Notes: generated from the sequence alone by a model not told the origin. A stretch of 64,000 nt of DNA from Exiguobacterium sibiricum 7-3 (GCF_000620865.1 NZ_KK211190.1:1-64000), one strand, 5' to 3'; shown: positions 21,797-32,591, counted from the stretch's first letter. Numbers and translations are program-made.

Positions 21797-21825
21797 TTGC
21801 ATAAACCAAAATACTTTGATAGTAT
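21797..21825 (+). promoter_or_regulatory. rpsF-ssb-rpsR promoter
   Basis: TTGCAT (21797-21802), a 17-base spacer and TAGTAT (21820-21825). The roughly 70-base leader that follows contains a short stem CTCGATgaATCGAG before CCGCC. This could be the S6:S18 autoregulatory RNA known from other bacteria, but I cannot establish the fold. Confidence 0.6.
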
Positions 21826-21899
21826 TAACAAATGTGAGTAATGAATTATTGCTCCTTGCTCGATGAATCGAGCCGCCAGTCCAAGAGGAGGTGACAGAT

Positions 21900-22187
21900 A
21901 TGCGTAAATACGAAGTACTTTACATCATCCGTCCGGAAGTTGATGAGGAAGCACGAAAAGCTCTAGTTGAGCGTTTCAACAAAGTCCTCACTGACAACGG
22001 TGGTACAGTTGAAAAAACAACTGAAATGGGTAAACGTCGTTTTGCTTACGAAATCAATGATATGCGTGAAGGTTTCTACGTTCTTCTTAACGTGACTGCT
22101 GAACCAGCAGCTACTAAAGAACTTGACCGTCTCATGAAGATCAGTGACGATATCGTTCGCTTAATGATCACAAAAGACGAGAAATAA
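21900..22187 (+). CDS. rpsF: 30S ribosomal protein S6
   Basis: A 95-residue small-subunit protein that pairs with S18. It shows [12 protein letters not shown] at the start and GKRRFAYEI in the middle. AGAGGAGGTG is seven bases upstream of ATG 21900; the GTG at 21891 is within that ribosome site. First gene of the rpsF-ssb-rpsR operon. Confidence 0.97.
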   Translation: MRKYEVLYIIRPEVDEEARKALVERFNKVLTDNGGTVEKTTEMGKRRFAYEINDMREGFYVLLNVTAEPAATKELDRLMKISDDIVRLMITKDEK

Positions 22188-22210
22188 GCTGAAACAGGAG
22201 AGTGATTCTG

Positions 22211-22738
22211 ATGATTAACCGCGTCGTTTTAGTCGGTCGGTTAACTCGTGACCCTGAAATGCGTTATACGCAGAGCGGGATTGCGGTAACGCGATTCACA
22301 CTCGCTTGTGACCGTCCGTTTACAGGACAAGATGGGAAGCGAGAAGCTGACTTCATCGATTGCGTCGTTTGGCGCAAGCAAGCAGAAAACGTTGCTCAGT
22401 ATTTGAAAAAAGGGAGCCTCGCAGGAGTTGAGGGTCGCCTTCAGATTAGTAGCTATGACGATAAAGATGGTCAACGTCGTTATCGTGCAGAAGTCGTCGC
22501 GGATAGTGTTCGATTCCTAGAATCACGCAATGCAAGCCGTTCTTCCGATAGTGATAGCTACTCTTCGAATTCAAATACAGGTGGAAACGGAAATGCTGCA
22601 GGATGGGGTTCACAGCAACAGCAGAACAACTCTTCCTCGCCAGCACCCGCTTCATCTTCATCGAATTCGGGCTTCGGCGCTGATCCGTTCAGCGGCGGCA
22701 GTTCGATCGATCTTTCAGACGACGACCTTCCATTCTAA
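22211..22738 (+). CDS. ssb: Single-stranded DNA-binding protein
   Basis: A 175-residue SSB that coats single-stranded DNA in replication and repair. The OB fold covers residues 1-105 ([36 protein letters not shown]). A Ser/Asn/Gln/Gly-rich linker follows, ending in the acidic interaction tip DDDLPF. The start at ATG 22211 has CAGGAG about nine bases upstream; GTG 22202 is not needed. Confidence 0.96.
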   Translation: MINRVVLVGRLTRDPEMRYTQSGIAVTRFTLACDRPFTGQDGKREADFIDCVVWRKQAENVAQYLKKGSLAGVEGRLQISSYDDKDGQRRYRAEVVADSVRFLESRNASRSSDSDSYSSNSNTGGNGNAAGWGSQQQQNNSSSPAPASSSSNSGFGADPFSGGSSIDLSDDDLPF

Positions 22739-22785
22739 TGGGAACGTCGGACTGAAAAATTTACTCTAAAAAGGAGGTTAATCAC

Positions 22786-23016
22786 ATGGCACGTCGTCCA
22801 GGTGGAAAACGTCGTCGTAAAGTATGTTACTTCACGTCGAACCACATCACTCATATCGATTATAAAGACGTAGAACTTCTCAAACGTTTCATTTCGGAAC
22901 GCGGTAAGATTCTTCCACGTCGTGTGACTGGTACTTCAGCGAAATACCAACGTCCACTTACAATCGCAATCAAACGTTCACGTCAAATGGCTTTAATTCC
23001 ATACGTAGCTGACTGA
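22786..23016 (+). CDS. rpsR: 30S ribosomal protein S18
   Basis: A 76-residue S6 partner with [19 protein letters not shown] and [18 protein letters not shown] motifs. It keeps one Cys in a former zinc site. AAAAGGAGGTTAATC precedes the ATG. Last gene of the operon, followed by a strong terminator. Confidence 0.97.
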   Translation: MARRPGGKRRRKVCYFTSNHITHIDYKDVELLKRFISERGKILPRRVTGTSAKYQRPLTIAIKRSRQMALIPYVAD

Positions 23017-23026
23017 TTACGGTCCA

Positions 23027-23061
23027 GCGCTTTTCCTTTTCGAAGGAAAGGCGCTTTTTTT
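23027..23061 (+). terminator. rpsF operon terminator
   Basis: GCGCTTTTCCTTTTCGAAGG folds with the following AAAGGCGC (GCGC...GCGC stem) and runs into TTTTTTT. Confidence 0.85.
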
Positions 23062-23070
23062 CGCTTCGCT

Positions 23071-23099
23071 TTCAACCGGTCCTGCTTTTCGGTTATAAT
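23071..23099 (+). promoter_or_regulatory. gdpP promoter
   Basis: TTCAAC (23071-23076), a 17-base spacer and TATAAT (23094-23099), just after the rpsR terminator and 54 bases before the gdpP start. Confidence 0.65.
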
Positions 23100-23153
23100 A
23101 TACAAGTTACCGAATTTTTCATACGAGTATATTTAGTATACAAGGAGGACGCG

Positions 23154-25139
23154 ATGGGGTTAGGTCAGCAAGTATCACCTGAACGAGAACAACGCTTTTT
23201 TCGCTTCGTTCCGTATCTATTAATCGTGGCTCTACTTTTTGTCATTGCCGTCGATCACCCAATCATCGCAGCGGTTGGAGCCGTCTTGACGACGGGGCTG
23301 TTTGTCCTTCATCTTCTGGAGGAACGACGTGGTCGGAAGTCGTGGGAAAGCTACGTCGCCGGTATATCGATTCAAGTCGAAGATACCGGTCAAGATGCTT
23401 TGACGAACATGCCAATTGGAATTTTACTTTATGATGAAGACGCACGTGTTACCTGGTTCAATGATCCGATGCGTGAAATTTTTGAGGATATTGCCATGGG
23501 ACACGTCTTGACGGATCTTGATCCTTTGTTCGTTGAAATGATTGGCGTCGATGAGGACCAAGCGACACTCGAAATCGGCGAATCGGTTTATCGTGTCTTT
23601 TCGAACAGCGAAAACCGGACCTTCTACTTGTTCGATATGACAGAAGAAGCACAGGTCGAACAGCAACTGGTCGATAATCAGACGGTCATCGGTGTCATTT
23701 ATCTCGATAATTATGATGAGATGACACAAGGGATTGAAGATCAGCTTCGCAGTGAGTTGAACAGCCGCGTCACCCAATTGCTGAATCACTGGGCCGCAGA
23801 TCACGGCACTTACATCAAACGGACCGCTTCCGACCGTTACTTTATCGTGACGACGGAAGAGAATCTGCGGATTTTGGAACGATCAAAATTTACGATTCTT
23901 GATACAGTCCGGGAAGAAACGAGTCAACGCGGCGTCCAGCTTACGTTGTCGATCGGTATCGGATGTGGCAGTGATCCGATTCCGGCGCTTGGTTTGATGG
24001 CCCAATCGAGTCTCGATCTGGCCTTAGGCCGCGGCGGCGATCAGGTCGTCATCAAACGGGACGGGAAAGTTCGTTTTTATGGTGGGAAAACCAATCCGAC
24101 AGAAAAACGGACACGTGTCCGGGCCCGCGTCATTGCCAACTCGTTGCGTGATTTGATGCAGGAGTCGAGTCGCGTCCTCATCATGGGGCACCGGAATCCG
24201 GATATGGATTCACTGGGGTCCTCGATCGGGATTTTAAAACTCGCCGAGATGAACGATAAAGAAGCCCATATCATTCTTCCGGAAGCCGAAATCGGACAAG
24301 GAATCCGGCGGATGATGAATGAAATCAGTCAGGAACCGAAACTTGAGACCCGTTTCGTGAATGCGTTCCAGGCGGATCAATTGATTGATGATCAGGCGCT
24401 CTTGATTATCGTCGATACCCATAAACCTTCCCTGGTCGTCGTACCGGCATTGCTGGAGCGTTTTGAACGCCTAGTCGTCATCGACCACCATCGACGGGGA
24501 GAAGACTTTATTGAAGAACCGGTTCTCGTTTATCTCGAACCGTACGCGTCATCGACGTCAGAACTTGTCACGGAACTGATCGAGTATCAACCGACGAATC
24601 AGAAACTGGCGATGCTTGAGGCAACGGCACTGCTTGCCGGAATTATCGTCGACACGAAAGGCTTTACGTTACGGACCGGTTCCCGGACCTTTGACGCCGC
24701 TTCGTACTTGCGTTCGCAAGGCGCCGATACGGTCCTGGTGCAAGAGTTCCTCAGTCAGGATCTTGAGACGTACGTCGAGCAATCGCATATCCTCGAGCGG
24801 ACGGAAGTGTACACCGCCGGGATGGCGATTGCGACGGCCGAGCCCGGTGTCATCCATGATCAGGTCCTGATCGCCCAAACAGCGGACCAGCTGTTGTCGC
24901 TCCAAGGAATCCGCGCGGCGTTCGTCATCGCGGAATTGCAGGACGGCAGGACGGCCATCAGTGCCCGTTCGCTTGGTGAAGTGAATGTTCAGCTGATTAT
25001 GGAGACGCTTGGCGGCGGCGGTCATTTAACGAATGCTGCGACACAGATGACCGAATCGGTCCTGACCGTCGCAACAGAATTACGAAAAGCGATTGACCAC
25101 TATTTAGAAGATGAAACAAAAGGAGAGGAAACAGAATGA
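23154..25139 (+). CDS. gdpP: Cyclic-di-AMP phosphodiesterase GdpP
   Basis: A 661-residue membrane enzyme that hydrolyses c-di-AMP to pApA. Two N-terminal membrane segments (about residues 20-55) are followed by a PAS domain ([13 protein letters not shown]), a degenerate GGDEF domain (GRGGDQ in place of GGDEF), and a DHH-DHHA1 module with [30 protein letters not shown] and GGGGH. AAGGAGGACGCG precedes the ATG. Its stop overlaps the rplI start by four bases (ATGA), so the genes are coupled, as in other Firmicutes. Confidence 0.95.
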   Translation: MGLGQQVSPEREQRFFRFVPYLLIVALLFVIAVDHPIIAAVGAVLTTGLFVLHLLEERRGRKSWESYVAGISIQVEDTGQDALTNMPIGILLYDEDARVTWFNDPMREIFEDIAMGHVLTDLDPLFVEMIGVDEDQATLEIGESVYRVFSNSENRTFYLFDMTEEAQVEQQLVDNQTVIGVIYLDNYDEMTQGIEDQLRSELNSRVTQLLNHWAADHGTYIKRTASDRYFIVTTEENLRILERSKFTILDTVREETSQRGVQLTLSIGIGCGSDPIPALGLMAQSSLDLALGRGGDQVVIKRDGKVRFYGGKTNPTEKRTRVRARVIANSLRDLMQESSRVLIMGHRNPDMDSLGSSIGILKLAEMNDKEAHIILPEAEIGQGIRRMMNEISQEPKLETRFVNAFQADQLIDDQALLIIVDTHKPSLVVVPALLERFERLVVIDHHRRGEDFIEEPVLVYLEPYASSTSELVTELIEYQPTNQKLAMLEATALLAGIIVDTKGFTLRTGSRTFDAASYLRSQGADTVLVQEFLSQDLETYVEQSHILERTEVYTAGMAIATAEPGVIHDQVLIAQTADQLLSLQGIRAAFVIAELQDGRTAISARSLGEVNVQLIMETLGGGGHLTNAATQMTESVLTVATELRKAIDHYLEDETKGEETE

Positions 25140-25579
25140 AAGTTATTTTCTTACAAGATGTAAAAGGCCAAGGTAAAACAGGAGACGTCAAGGACGTCGC
25201 TGACGCATATGCAAACAACGTGTTGTTCAAAAAGAAATTGGCACGTCCCGCAACAACCGGAAACCTCAAGCAACATGAGGCACATGAGCGTAAAGCGGCA
25301 GAAGAAGCAAAACAAGCGTTACAAGATGCGCAAGCATTAAAAGAAAAGATTGAAAAAGAAACGATCATCGTCTCAACAAAAACAGGTGAGGGCGGTCGTG
25401 TCTTCGGATCCGTTACAAGCAAACAAATCGCGGATGAGTTGAAACAGATGGGTTACAAGATCGACAAACGTAAAATCGAACTTGAGCACCCGATCAAAAC
25501 ACTGGGTGTGACGAAAGTACCATTGAAATTGCACAATGAAGTCACAGCAACGTTAAACGTCCAGGTTAAAGAAGCGTGA
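25136..25579 (+). CDS. rplI: 50S ribosomal protein L9
   Basis: A 147-residue two-domain protein of the L1-stalk base. The N-terminal domain begins [21 protein letters not shown], a long charged helix follows ([18 protein letters not shown]), and the C-terminal domain contains [32 protein letters not shown] overlaps the gdpP end. Confidence 0.97.
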   Translation: MKVIFLQDVKGQGKTGDVKDVADAYANNVLFKKKLARPATTGNLKQHEAHERKAAEEAKQALQDAQALKEKIEKETIIVSTKTGEGGRVFGSVTSKQIADELKQMGYKIDKRKIELEHPIKTLGVTKVPLKLHNEVTATLNVQVKEA

Positions 25580-25598
25580 GTAGAAAAGGGGACCGGTG

Positions 25599-26951
25599 AT
25601 GAGTGATGTAATGCAAAATACGCCCCCCCAGAGCATTGAGGCGGAACAAGCCGTCCTTGGGGCGATCATGATCGATGCGGATCGACTGATCAGTGCGTCC
25701 GAACGATTATTGCCACAAGATTTTTATCGTGCGGCCCACCAACGCATTTTTGAAACGATGCTTGTGTTGTCGGATCGGGGAGAAGCAATCGACCTCGTGA
25801 CCGTTACGGCAGAACTCAGTACGCTGGGTATTCTCGAGGAAGTCGGCGGATTACCGTACCTCGGTGAACTGGCGGAAGGTGTTCCGACCGCAGCCAACAT
25901 CAACTATTACGTCAATGTCGTCGATCAAAAGTCGACATTACGCCGATTGATCCGGACCGCCAATGAAATCGTCACGGATGGTTACGAACGGCAAAATGAG
26001 GTCGACGTCCTGCTGAATGAAGCAGAGCGGAAGATTCTCGAAGTATCACAAGGAAAAGGCAGTGCCAGCTTCATTCCGATTTCCGATGTCTTGACGAGTG
26101 CTTATGCGACGATCGATAAATTGCATAAACAAAGCGGCGAGACGACCGGTATTCCGACCGGTTTCCGGGATCTCGACAAAGTAACGGCCGGATTCCAGCG
26201 CAACGATTTAATCATCGTTGCCGCCCGTCCGTCTGTCGGGAAGACGGCCTTCGCCTTGAACATCTCACAAAACGTCGCGACCCGTGCCGATGAGAATGTC
26301 GCCATCTTCAGTCTTGAGATGGGAGCGGAGCAGCTCGTCATGCGGATGCTGTGTGCGGAAGGCAATGTCGACGCGCAGCGTCTCCGGACGGGACAGCTCG
26401 AAGATGAGGACTGGGGTAAGTTATCGCTCGCGATGAGCAGCTTGTCCCAAGCCGGGATCTATATCGACGATACACCGGGTATTCGTGTCAACGACATCCG
26501 GGCGAAATGCCGTCGTCTGAAGCAGGAACACGGTCTCGGGATGATCATGATTGATTATCTCCAACTGATTCAAGGGAACGGCCGTTCCAGCGATAACCGG
26601 CAACAGGAGGTCTCCGAGATCTCCCGGTCCTTGAAGTCACTGGCCCGTGAACTCGAAGTTCCCGTCATTGCGTTATCGCAGCTGTCACGGGGCGTCGAGA
26701 GTCGGCAGGACAAACGGCCGATGATGTCCGATATCCGGGAATCAGGAGCGATCGAGCAGGATGCCGATATCGTCGCTTTCTTGTACCGCGATGATTACTA
26801 CAACAAAGAAACGGAAGATGCTAACACGATTGAGATCATTATCGCGAAACAGCGGAATGGTCCGACCGGTACCGTCAAACTCGCTTTCCGGAAAGAATTC
26901 AATAAGTTCGTGGATCTCGAACCGAACAATTCCTATGCACCACCCGCCTAA
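25599..26951 (+). CDS. dnaB: Replicative DNA helicase (DnaB family, DnaC in B. subtilis)
   Basis: A 450-residue hexameric fork helicase. The N-terminal domain begins PPQSIEAEQAVLGAIMID; the RecA-like domain has Walker A ARPSVGKTAFALN, Walker B MIMIDYLQLIQ, and the DIRESGAIEQDADIV arginine-finger region. ATG 25599 is used; the GTG directly before it is in frame too. GAAAAGGGGACC is the ribosome site. It follows gdpP-rplI, the conserved Bacillales order, and ends at a terminator. Confidence 0.96.
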   Translation: MSDVMQNTPPQSIEAEQAVLGAIMIDADRLISASERLLPQDFYRAAHQRIFETMLVLSDRGEAIDLVTVTAELSTLGILEEVGGLPYLGELAEGVPTAANINYYVNVVDQKSTLRRLIRTANEIVTDGYERQNEVDVLLNEAERKILEVSQGKGSASFIPISDVLTSAYATIDKLHKQSGETTGIPTGFRDLDKVTAGFQRNDLIIVAARPSVGKTAFALNISQNVATRADENVAIFSLEMGAEQLVMRMLCAEGNVDAQRLRTGQLEDEDWGKLSLAMSSLSQAGIYIDDTPGIRVNDIRAKCRRLKQEHGLGMIMIDYLQLIQGNGRSSDNRQQEVSEISRSLKSLARELEVPVIALSQLSRGVESRQDKRPMMSDIRESGAIEQDADIVAFLYRDDYYNKETEDANTIEIIIAKQRNGPTGTVKLAFRKEFNKFVDLEPNNSYAPPA

Positions 26952-26960
26952 ACGGCTTAA

Positions 26961-26997
26961 AAACGCTTCCGTCTTTCGAGACAGAAGCGTTTTTTTA
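26961..26997 (+). terminator. dnaB terminator
   Basis: AACGCTTC...GAAGCGTT stem (with GTCTTTCGAGAC in the apex) followed by TTTTTTT. Confidence 0.85.
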
Positions 26998-27084
26998 ATC
27001 GTTATGTTTGAATATCTTGAAGAGAAAGGAAAAAAATGAATTAAAACCGTCTTTTAAACGAACGAAAAAGAATTGTAACATTTA

Positions 27085-27097
27085 ATTGTTCGGTATT
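27085..27097 (-). promoter_or_regulatory. Candidate PurR box upstream of purA
   Basis: The plus strand ATTGTTCGGTATT is the exact complement of the B. subtilis PurBox consensus AWWWCCGAACWWT. A weaker half-site with the CGAAC core lies on the other strand at 27059-27063. The two are inverted and about 18 bases apart, close to the usual PurBox spacing. This suggests adenine/PRPP control of purA by PurR. Confidence 0.6.
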
Positions 27098-27100
27098 TGG

Positions 27101-27129
27101 TTGACTTCTGTTTTTTTCCGCGTTACACT
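27101..27129 (+). promoter_or_regulatory. purA promoter
   Basis: TTGACT (27101-27106), a 17-base spacer and TACACT (27124-27129). The candidate PurBox ends four bases upstream of the -35. Confidence 0.75.
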
Positions 27130-27169
27130 TAGTCGTGGTTTTGAATCGTACGTGGAGGTGGATGAGAAT

Positions 27170-28462
27170 ATGTCATCAGTAGTAGTAGTCGGAACACAAT
27201 GGGGCGACGAAGGAAAAGGAAAGATTACCGATTTTCTTTCGAAAAAAGCCGATGTCGTTGCTCGTTATCAAGGTGGAGACAATGCCGGACATACAATCGT
27301 ATTTAATAATGAGACGTATAAGTTACACTTGATTCCATCTGGAATTTTTTACTCAGACAAGAAATGTGTCATCGGGAACGGCCTTGTCGTCAACCCGAAA
27401 TCGCTCGTCAAGGAATTGAAGTATCTGCACGATCGTGGTGTTTCAACGGATAACTTACTGATTTCCAATCGGGCGCATGTCATCTTGCCGTATCATCAGT
27501 TGCAAGATCAACTCGAAGAAGAAGAAAAGGGCGACGCGAAGGTCGGAACGACGCTTAAAGGAATCGGACCGTGCTACATGGATAAAGCAGCACGAATCGG
27601 AATCCGGATGGCTGATTTACTCGACAAAGAAACATTCGCTGAAAAATTAAAAATCGTTCTTGAGCAAAAAAACCGGATGTTCACGAAGATGTATGATGCG
27701 GAAGCGATCGCTTTCGACGATATCTTCGAAGAATACTACGCGTACGGTCAAGAGTTCGCGAAGTATGTCTGCGATACATCGGTCGTCGTCAACGACAGCC
27801 TCGATAAGGGCGAAAAAGTACTCTTCGAAGGGGCACAAGGTGTCTTACTCGACCTTGACCACGGGACGTATCCGTTCGTCACGTCATCGAACGCATCAGC
27901 CGGCGGTGTCGCTTCAGGTGTTGGTGTCGGTCCAGCACGGATCGATCACGTCGTTGGTGTCTGTAAAGCGTACACGTCACGTGTCGGTGATGGTCCGTTC
28001 CCGACAGAACTGTTTGACGAAATCGGTCATCAAATCCGTGAAGTCGGTCGTGAATACGGAACAACGACAGGCCGTCCACGCCGTGTCGGCTGGTTCGATT
28101 CAGTCGTCGTCCGTCACTCACGCCGGACAAGCGGTTTGACAGATCTTGCATTGAACTCAATCGATGTCCTGACAGGAATCGAGACGCTTAAAATCTGTAC
28201 GTCGTATGAGTTTAACGGCAAACAGATTGATGAGTATCCGGCGAGTTTCCGTGATCTCGAAGCATGTGTCCCGGTTTATGAAGAGTTACCGGGCTGGAAA
28301 GAGGATATCACGCACATCCGTAAGTTTGAAGATCTGCCGATCAATGCGCAGAACTACGTTAAACGGATTGCAGATTTGACGAATATCTCACTCGTGACAT
28401 TCTCGGTAGGACCGGGTCGTGAACAAACGGTCGTCCTTCGTGATCTGTACGAAGAAGCTTAA
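27170..28462 (+). CDS. purA: Adenylosuccinate synthetase
   Basis: A 430-residue GTP-dependent enzyme converting IMP plus aspartate to adenylosuccinate in AMP synthesis. It shows [12 protein letters not shown] at residues 9-20, [23 protein letters not shown] and the [21 protein letters not shown] block. ATG 27170 has GGAGGTGG in front; the reading from 27086 would run through the promoter. Single-gene unit ending at a hairpin. Confidence 0.96.
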   Translation: MSSVVVVGTQWGDEGKGKITDFLSKKADVVARYQGGDNAGHTIVFNNETYKLHLIPSGIFYSDKKCVIGNGLVVNPKSLVKELKYLHDRGVSTDNLLISNRAHVILPYHQLQDQLEEEEKGDAKVGTTLKGIGPCYMDKAARIGIRMADLLDKETFAEKLKIVLEQKNRMFTKMYDAEAIAFDDIFEEYYAYGQEFAKYVCDTSVVVNDSLDKGEKVLFEGAQGVLLDLDHGTYPFVTSSNASAGGVASGVGVGPARIDHVVGVCKAYTSRVGDGPFPTELFDEIGHQIREVGREYGTTTGRPRRVGWFDSVVVRHSRRTSGLTDLALNSIDVLTGIETLKICTSYEFNGKQIDEYPASFRDLEACVPVYEELPGWKEDITHIRKFEDLPINAQNYVKRIADLTNISLVTFSVGPGREQTVVLRDLYEEA

Positions 28463-28472
28463 TGGTTGAAAA

Positions 28473-28511
28473 GCAGCAGTTCCAGATTTGAGATCTGGGG
28501 CTGCCTTTTTT
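28473..28511 (+). terminator. purA terminator
   Basis: GCAGC...GCTGC outer stem with CCAGAT/ATCTGG inside, then TTTTT. Confidence 0.75.
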
Positions 28512-28571
28512 CTTCTCTGATTAAGCGAAATCATTCACAAAATGAAGTGAACGAGCGTATACTAAAGGTAA

Positions 28572-28587
28572 TGTTTCACGTGGAACG
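28572..28587. promoter_or_regulatory. parS site between purA and walR
   Basis: TGTTTCACGTGGAACG differs from the recF-embedded parS only in the last base. It is about 18 kb from oriC on the rightward arm. Confidence 0.8.
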
Positions 28588-28618
28588 CATGACGTGAGCG
28601 TATGATGAAGTCAACAGA

Positions 28619-28650
28619 GTGGCGTCGGGAGTTTCCGTCGCCACCTTTCT
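28619..28650 (+). other. Hairpin in the purA-walR interval
   Basis: GTGGCGTCGG and CCGTCGCCAC form a strong stem with a six-base loop, then CTTTCT. It could be a weak second terminator ahead of the walR transcription start (a TAAAAT -10-like box follows at about 28670). Confidence 0.45.
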
Positions 28651-28708
28651 ATATGCCTGAAAAACAGGTAAAATAGATTGAATAGAAATTTTTAAGGGGG
28701 AACACCCA

Positions 28709-29419
28709 GTGACGGAACGTAAAATCCTCGTCGTCGATGACGAGCAACCGATTGCCGATATATTAAAATTTAAATTAGAAAAAGAAGGTTATAGTGTCGC
28801 CGTAGCAAATGATGGAGTGGAAGCACTCGAGAAAGTCGAAGAGTTTAAACCCGATCTCATCCTGCTCGATATCATGTTGCCATTGATGGATGGAATGGAA
28901 GTTTGCCGGGAAGTCCGAAAAACATCAAAAGTCCCGATCATCATGCTGACAGCAAAGGATTCTGAAATCGATACGGTCCTTGGCCTTGAGCTTGGTGCAA
29001 ATGATTACGTCACGAAACCATTCAGCTCGCGCGAACTATTAGCACGGGTGAAGGCACACTTACGTAACGTCAATACGGTCGAAGCGACACCGGCAAATGC
29101 AGGACCGGGTCCATTGAAAGTGGGAGAACTGTATATCGATACGAATTCTCATACCGTCACACGACAAGATCAAAAAATCGAACTGACACAACGTGAGTTT
29201 GAACTGTTGCATTACCTGGCGAAAAACATCGGGCAAGTCATGACTCGTGAACACCTGCTTCAAACGGTGTGGGGATATGACTACTTCGGTGATGTCCGGA
29301 CAGTTGACGTAACGGTACGCCGTCTGCGTGAAAAAGTCGAGGATAATCCGAGTACACCGATCTATATCATGACCCGCCGCGGTGTCGGCTACTATCTCCA
29401 AGACGGGGAGAATGAATAA
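28709..29419 (+). CDS. walR: Response regulator WalR (YycF)
   Basis: A 236-residue OmpR-family regulator, the essential controller of cell-wall metabolism genes. The receiver domain has the acidic pair DDE at 10-12, phospho-acceptor Asp54 in LLDIMLP, Thr in MLTAKD and Lys in VTKPF. The winged helix has [13 protein letters not shown] and [21 protein letters not shown]. It starts with GTG 28709 after AAGGGGG. First gene of walRKHIJ-htrA. Confidence 0.96.
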   Translation: MTERKILVVDDEQPIADILKFKLEKEGYSVAVANDGVEALEKVEEFKPDLILLDIMLPLMDGMEVCREVRKTSKVPIIMLTAKDSEIDTVLGLELGANDYVTKPFSSRELLARVKAHLRNVNTVEATPANAGPGPLKVGELYIDTNSHTVTRQDQKIELTQREFELLHYLAKNIGQVMTREHLLQTVWGYDYFGDVRTVDVTVRRLREKVEDNPSTPIYIMTRRGVGYYLQDGENE

Positions 29420-29421
29420 CG

Positions 29422-31272
29422 ATGTTAAAAGGAACGAACTTTTTCAAATCGATCCAGTGGAAACTTGTCGTCATTTATGCGTTGTTGATCTTAGTCGCGA
29501 TGCAAGTCATTGGGGTTTACTTCGTTCGTTCCCTTGAAAAACAGTACATTACGAACTTCTCAAAATCTGTTGAAGACCGGGCCGGACTTGTCGCGTACAA
29601 TGTCGGGAAGGAATTCGATAAGACAGGCGATGATGAGGCCTCCAAACGGCAGTTGTCTGAATCTCTTGGACAACTGCTGTCTGAGTTTAGTAGTGGCTCG
29701 ACGTCAAGGAACGATATTCTCGAAGTACAAATCATTGATCAGGACTCGATCATTCAAGCGACGTCTGACGAAGACAATCAGTCGGCGGTCGGACAACGGG
29801 CGACGAATTCATTGATTAAAAAAGCACAGGCCACGAGTTCCTCTCGTGTCGATACCGTCCTCGATCCGACGACGGAAGACAAGATTCGGATTTTTGCAGT
29901 CCCCGTCACGTCCGAACGGACAGGGGCGACGACCGGGATGATTTACGTCCGGGCGTCGATGGAGTCAATTTATTCGCAAATGCAGCAAGTCACAAGGATC
30001 TTAGCAACGGGGACAGTGATTGCACTTGTCATCACCTCGATTCTCGGTGTCCTGTTATCGCGGACGATCACCCGGCCGATTTCGGATATGCGGCGCCAGG
30101 CGATCGAGATGCGACGCGGGAACTTCTCGCGGAAGGTTAAGGTCTATTCCGATGACGAAATTGGTCAGTTGGCACGTTCCTTTAACGAACTGACTGATGA
30201 ATTACTCGAAGCGAATGCGACGACGGAAGCCGAAAGGCGGAAGTTGACGAGTGTCCTCGAAAATATGACGGATGGTGTGATTGCGACGGACCGGACATTA
30301 CGTGTCATCCTGATGAACGATCAAGCGAAGGATATCGTTGGTGTCGATGAATCCGGTATCGTCGGGACGAACTTAAAGGATTTACTCGCTCTCGGAGACG
30401 ACTTTATGATTCCGGAAGACGGGACGATGCCGCCCCGTCTGCTCGATTTCAGCAGCGAGGATGAACTGTTCCTTGTCCGGGCCTTCTTCTCACCGGTCAA
30501 AAAGCACAGTGGACCGATTACCGGGATGATTATCGTCCTGCATGACGTCACGGAGCAGGAACAAGTCGAGCAGGACCGCCGTGAGTTTGTCGCGAACGTC
30601 AGTCATGAACTCCGGACACCGCTGACGACGATGCGGAGTTACCTTGAAGCCTTGGCGGAAGGTGCCTACCAGGATGAAGAACTGGCGCCACGGTTCCTGG
30701 AGACGACACAAAACGAAACGGAGCGGATGATCCGCCTCGTCACCGATCTGTTGCAACTGTCGAAAATGGACAGTAAGGAATACAAGATGAACAAAGTCCG
30801 GTTTGATTACATTCAATTCTTAAATGATATTCTCGACCGTCATGATATGACGAAACCGGAACGGATTCAGTTCCGCCGGAAAATCATGAAACGGAAAGTC
30901 TACCTCCGCGGGGATCAGGATAAGTTGATCCAGGTCGCGGATAATATTTTAACGAACGCGATCAAGTATTCACCGGAAGGCGGTACGATTACCGTCCGGA
31001 CGATGTTACGGGCGAAACGAATCGTCATCAGCATCAAAGACGAAGGGGTCGGGATTCCAAAAGCGAACCTGCAGAAAATCTTTGAACGTTTCTACCGGGT
31101 CGATAAAGCACGGGCACGGAAGATTGGTGGAACCGGACTGGGTCTTTCGATTGCTAAAGACGTCGTTTCGGCACACGGTGGTGACATTTGGGCAGAAAGC
31201 GAATGGGGACGCGGGACAACGATTTACTTTACACTTCCATATGAGGTGATCGAAGAGGTGGATATCGGATGA
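29422..31272 (+). CDS. walK: Sensor histidine kinase WalK (YycG)
   Basis: A 616-residue membrane kinase partner of WalR. Order: first membrane helix (about 15-35), extracellular sensor loop (about 36-180), second helix (about 190-210), HAMP, PAS (VLENMTDGVIATDRTLRV), HisKA with the phospho-His in FVANVSHELRTPL, and an ATPase domain (DNILTNAIKYSPEGG, GVGIPK, GTGLGLSIAK). It follows walR by two bases and overlaps walH by four. The sensor region is divergent, as is normal. Confidence 0.96.
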   Translation: MLKGTNFFKSIQWKLVVIYALLILVAMQVIGVYFVRSLEKQYITNFSKSVEDRAGLVAYNVGKEFDKTGDDEASKRQLSESLGQLLSEFSSGSTSRNDILEVQIIDQDSIIQATSDEDNQSAVGQRATNSLIKKAQATSSSRVDTVLDPTTEDKIRIFAVPVTSERTGATTGMIYVRASMESIYSQMQQVTRILATGTVIALVITSILGVLLSRTITRPISDMRRQAIEMRRGNFSRKVKVYSDDEIGQLARSFNELTDELLEANATTEAERRKLTSVLENMTDGVIATDRTLRVILMNDQAKDIVGVDESGIVGTNLKDLLALGDDFMIPEDGTMPPRLLDFSSEDELFLVRAFFSPVKKHSGPITGMIIVLHDVTEQEQVEQDRREFVANVSHELRTPLTTMRSYLEALAEGAYQDEELAPRFLETTQNETERMIRLVTDLLQLSKMDSKEYKMNKVRFDYIQFLNDILDRHDMTKPERIQFRRKIMKRKVYLRGDQDKLIQVADNILTNAIKYSPEGGTITVRTMLRAKRIVISIKDEGVGIPKANLQKIFERFYRVDKARARKIGGTGLGLSIAKDVVSAHGGDIWAESEWGRGTTIYFTLPYEVIEEVDIG

Positions 31273-32585
31273 CGAAACAGCGACTGAAATCCATCGCTTT
31301 GATTCTTTTGGTCAGTGCTTCGATTGTCCAGACCGCCATGTTATGGACGTATCATCCGAGCAGCGAGTCGATTGAACAGGAACAGGTATCGTTTAATGAA
31401 ATCGATGCCTCAAAGACGGTCGAAGGAAATCAGCTGATCAATCCGGAGCTTGTCATCTATTCGAACGGCGAAAGTGCCTACCAGACCCAAATCATCGGTC
31501 GGACGATCCTGAACCGGATCGGCGCCTCGTTTGATGTCGGTGTCCTGGTTTTGACCGATAAGGCGTCGAATATTCCGGTCAGCAAACGGAGTGTCGAGAT
31601 GATTTTCCCGACGCCGATCAGTTCAAAGATGCTCGAGGAGTTGCTCGGGGAAAAACAAATTGCGATGTCGGAGCCGATCAAACGGCTCTATCTGCTCGAT
31701 TATGAAGGACCGATTCTTCGACTGGAGTCGACGACGGGACGATTTAAGGACTTTAAATTAATCGGGGATGAGACGGTCTTAAAACGTCTATTCGCCTATG
31801 ATAAGAAAAAACCGATGACGAAAGTCGAGCTCAAGGGCGGTGACTACACGTATGTCCCAAGCGGCGCGACGAAACTGGAAGAAGTATTCGTCTACGATGA
31901 TGTTTCGCAGGATCCGAAGCCGCTCAGCCGGATCGAGAGCGCATTCTTTACGGAAAACTCGAACGTGCAGCAAATCAAGAGCCGGGATGACCTGGACGTT
32001 TTGACGGACGGTGTCAGTGTTTCGACCTACGACCGGGATTATAATGCGTTCCGTTTTAATACATTGTCTCCGAACACCCAAACCTCGTCCGTCGATTACA
32101 GTACAATCGTCAGTTACATCAACATCCACGGCGGATGGCTCGATCCTGTGACACAACGCAGTGGCTTCCGCTATTACTTTGATCAGATGTCGAAAGCAGA
32201 AGAAGAACAGGCGGCGACATTCCGATTATATTTGAACCGATATCCGATTTTTGGTGAAACAGGACCGTTACTTGAACAACCGGACTTCGATCTCGCGACC
32301 ATCAAAGTAACGTTCGAAGAAAATCAGATCCGTTCGCTTAGTCGCAGTATGATTCGGGCGGAGCGGAAGTTGTTGCTCCGGGAAACGACATTGCCATCCA
32401 TCGATCAGATTGAAAAACAGCTTCAATCCGCCGACATGTTGGATGAGATTTCCGGTATCCGGATGGGATATGAGATGACGTACGAAATTGAAACGAGTCG
32501 TTATGCCTTGTTTAAGCCAAATTGGTTCGTCAAACAAAACGGAAAATGGACCACGGTTGATCAAGCTATCGGAAAAGAGGGATAA
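31269..32585 (+). CDS. walH: WalK regulatory protein WalH (YycH)
   Basis: A 438-residue membrane-anchored protein with one N-terminal helix (SIALILLVSASIVQTAMLWT) and a large extracytoplasmic domain. In B. subtilis YycH and YycI restrain WalK. Assignment rests on position, topology, size and the YycH-like MIFPTPIS and SRSMIRAER segments; sequence conservation in the family is low. Its start overlaps the walK stop (ATGA). Confidence 0.88.
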   Translation: MTKQRLKSIALILLVSASIVQTAMLWTYHPSSESIEQEQVSFNEIDASKTVEGNQLINPELVIYSNGESAYQTQIIGRTILNRIGASFDVGVLVLTDKASNIPVSKRSVEMIFPTPISSKMLEELLGEKQIAMSEPIKRLYLLDYEGPILRLESTTGRFKDFKLIGDETVLKRLFAYDKKKPMTKVELKGGDYTYVPSGATKLEEVFVYDDVSQDPKPLSRIESAFFTENSNVQQIKSRDDLDVLTDGVSVSTYDRDYNAFRFNTLSPNTQTSSVDYSTIVSYINIHGGWLDPVTQRSGFRYYFDQMSKAEEEQAATFRLYLNRYPIFGETGPLLEQPDFDLATIKVTFEENQIRSLSRSMIRAERKLLLRETTLPSIDQIEKQLQSADMLDEISGIRMGYEMTYEIETSRYALFKPNWFVKQNGKWTTVDQAIGKEG

Positions 32586-32591
32586 TGTTTC

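Noticed and set aside
24000-24090. GGDEF-like diguanylate cyclase activity in GdpP.
   Set aside because: The motif reads GRGGDQ and the family is known to have a degenerate GGDEF domain; no cyclase claim is warranted.
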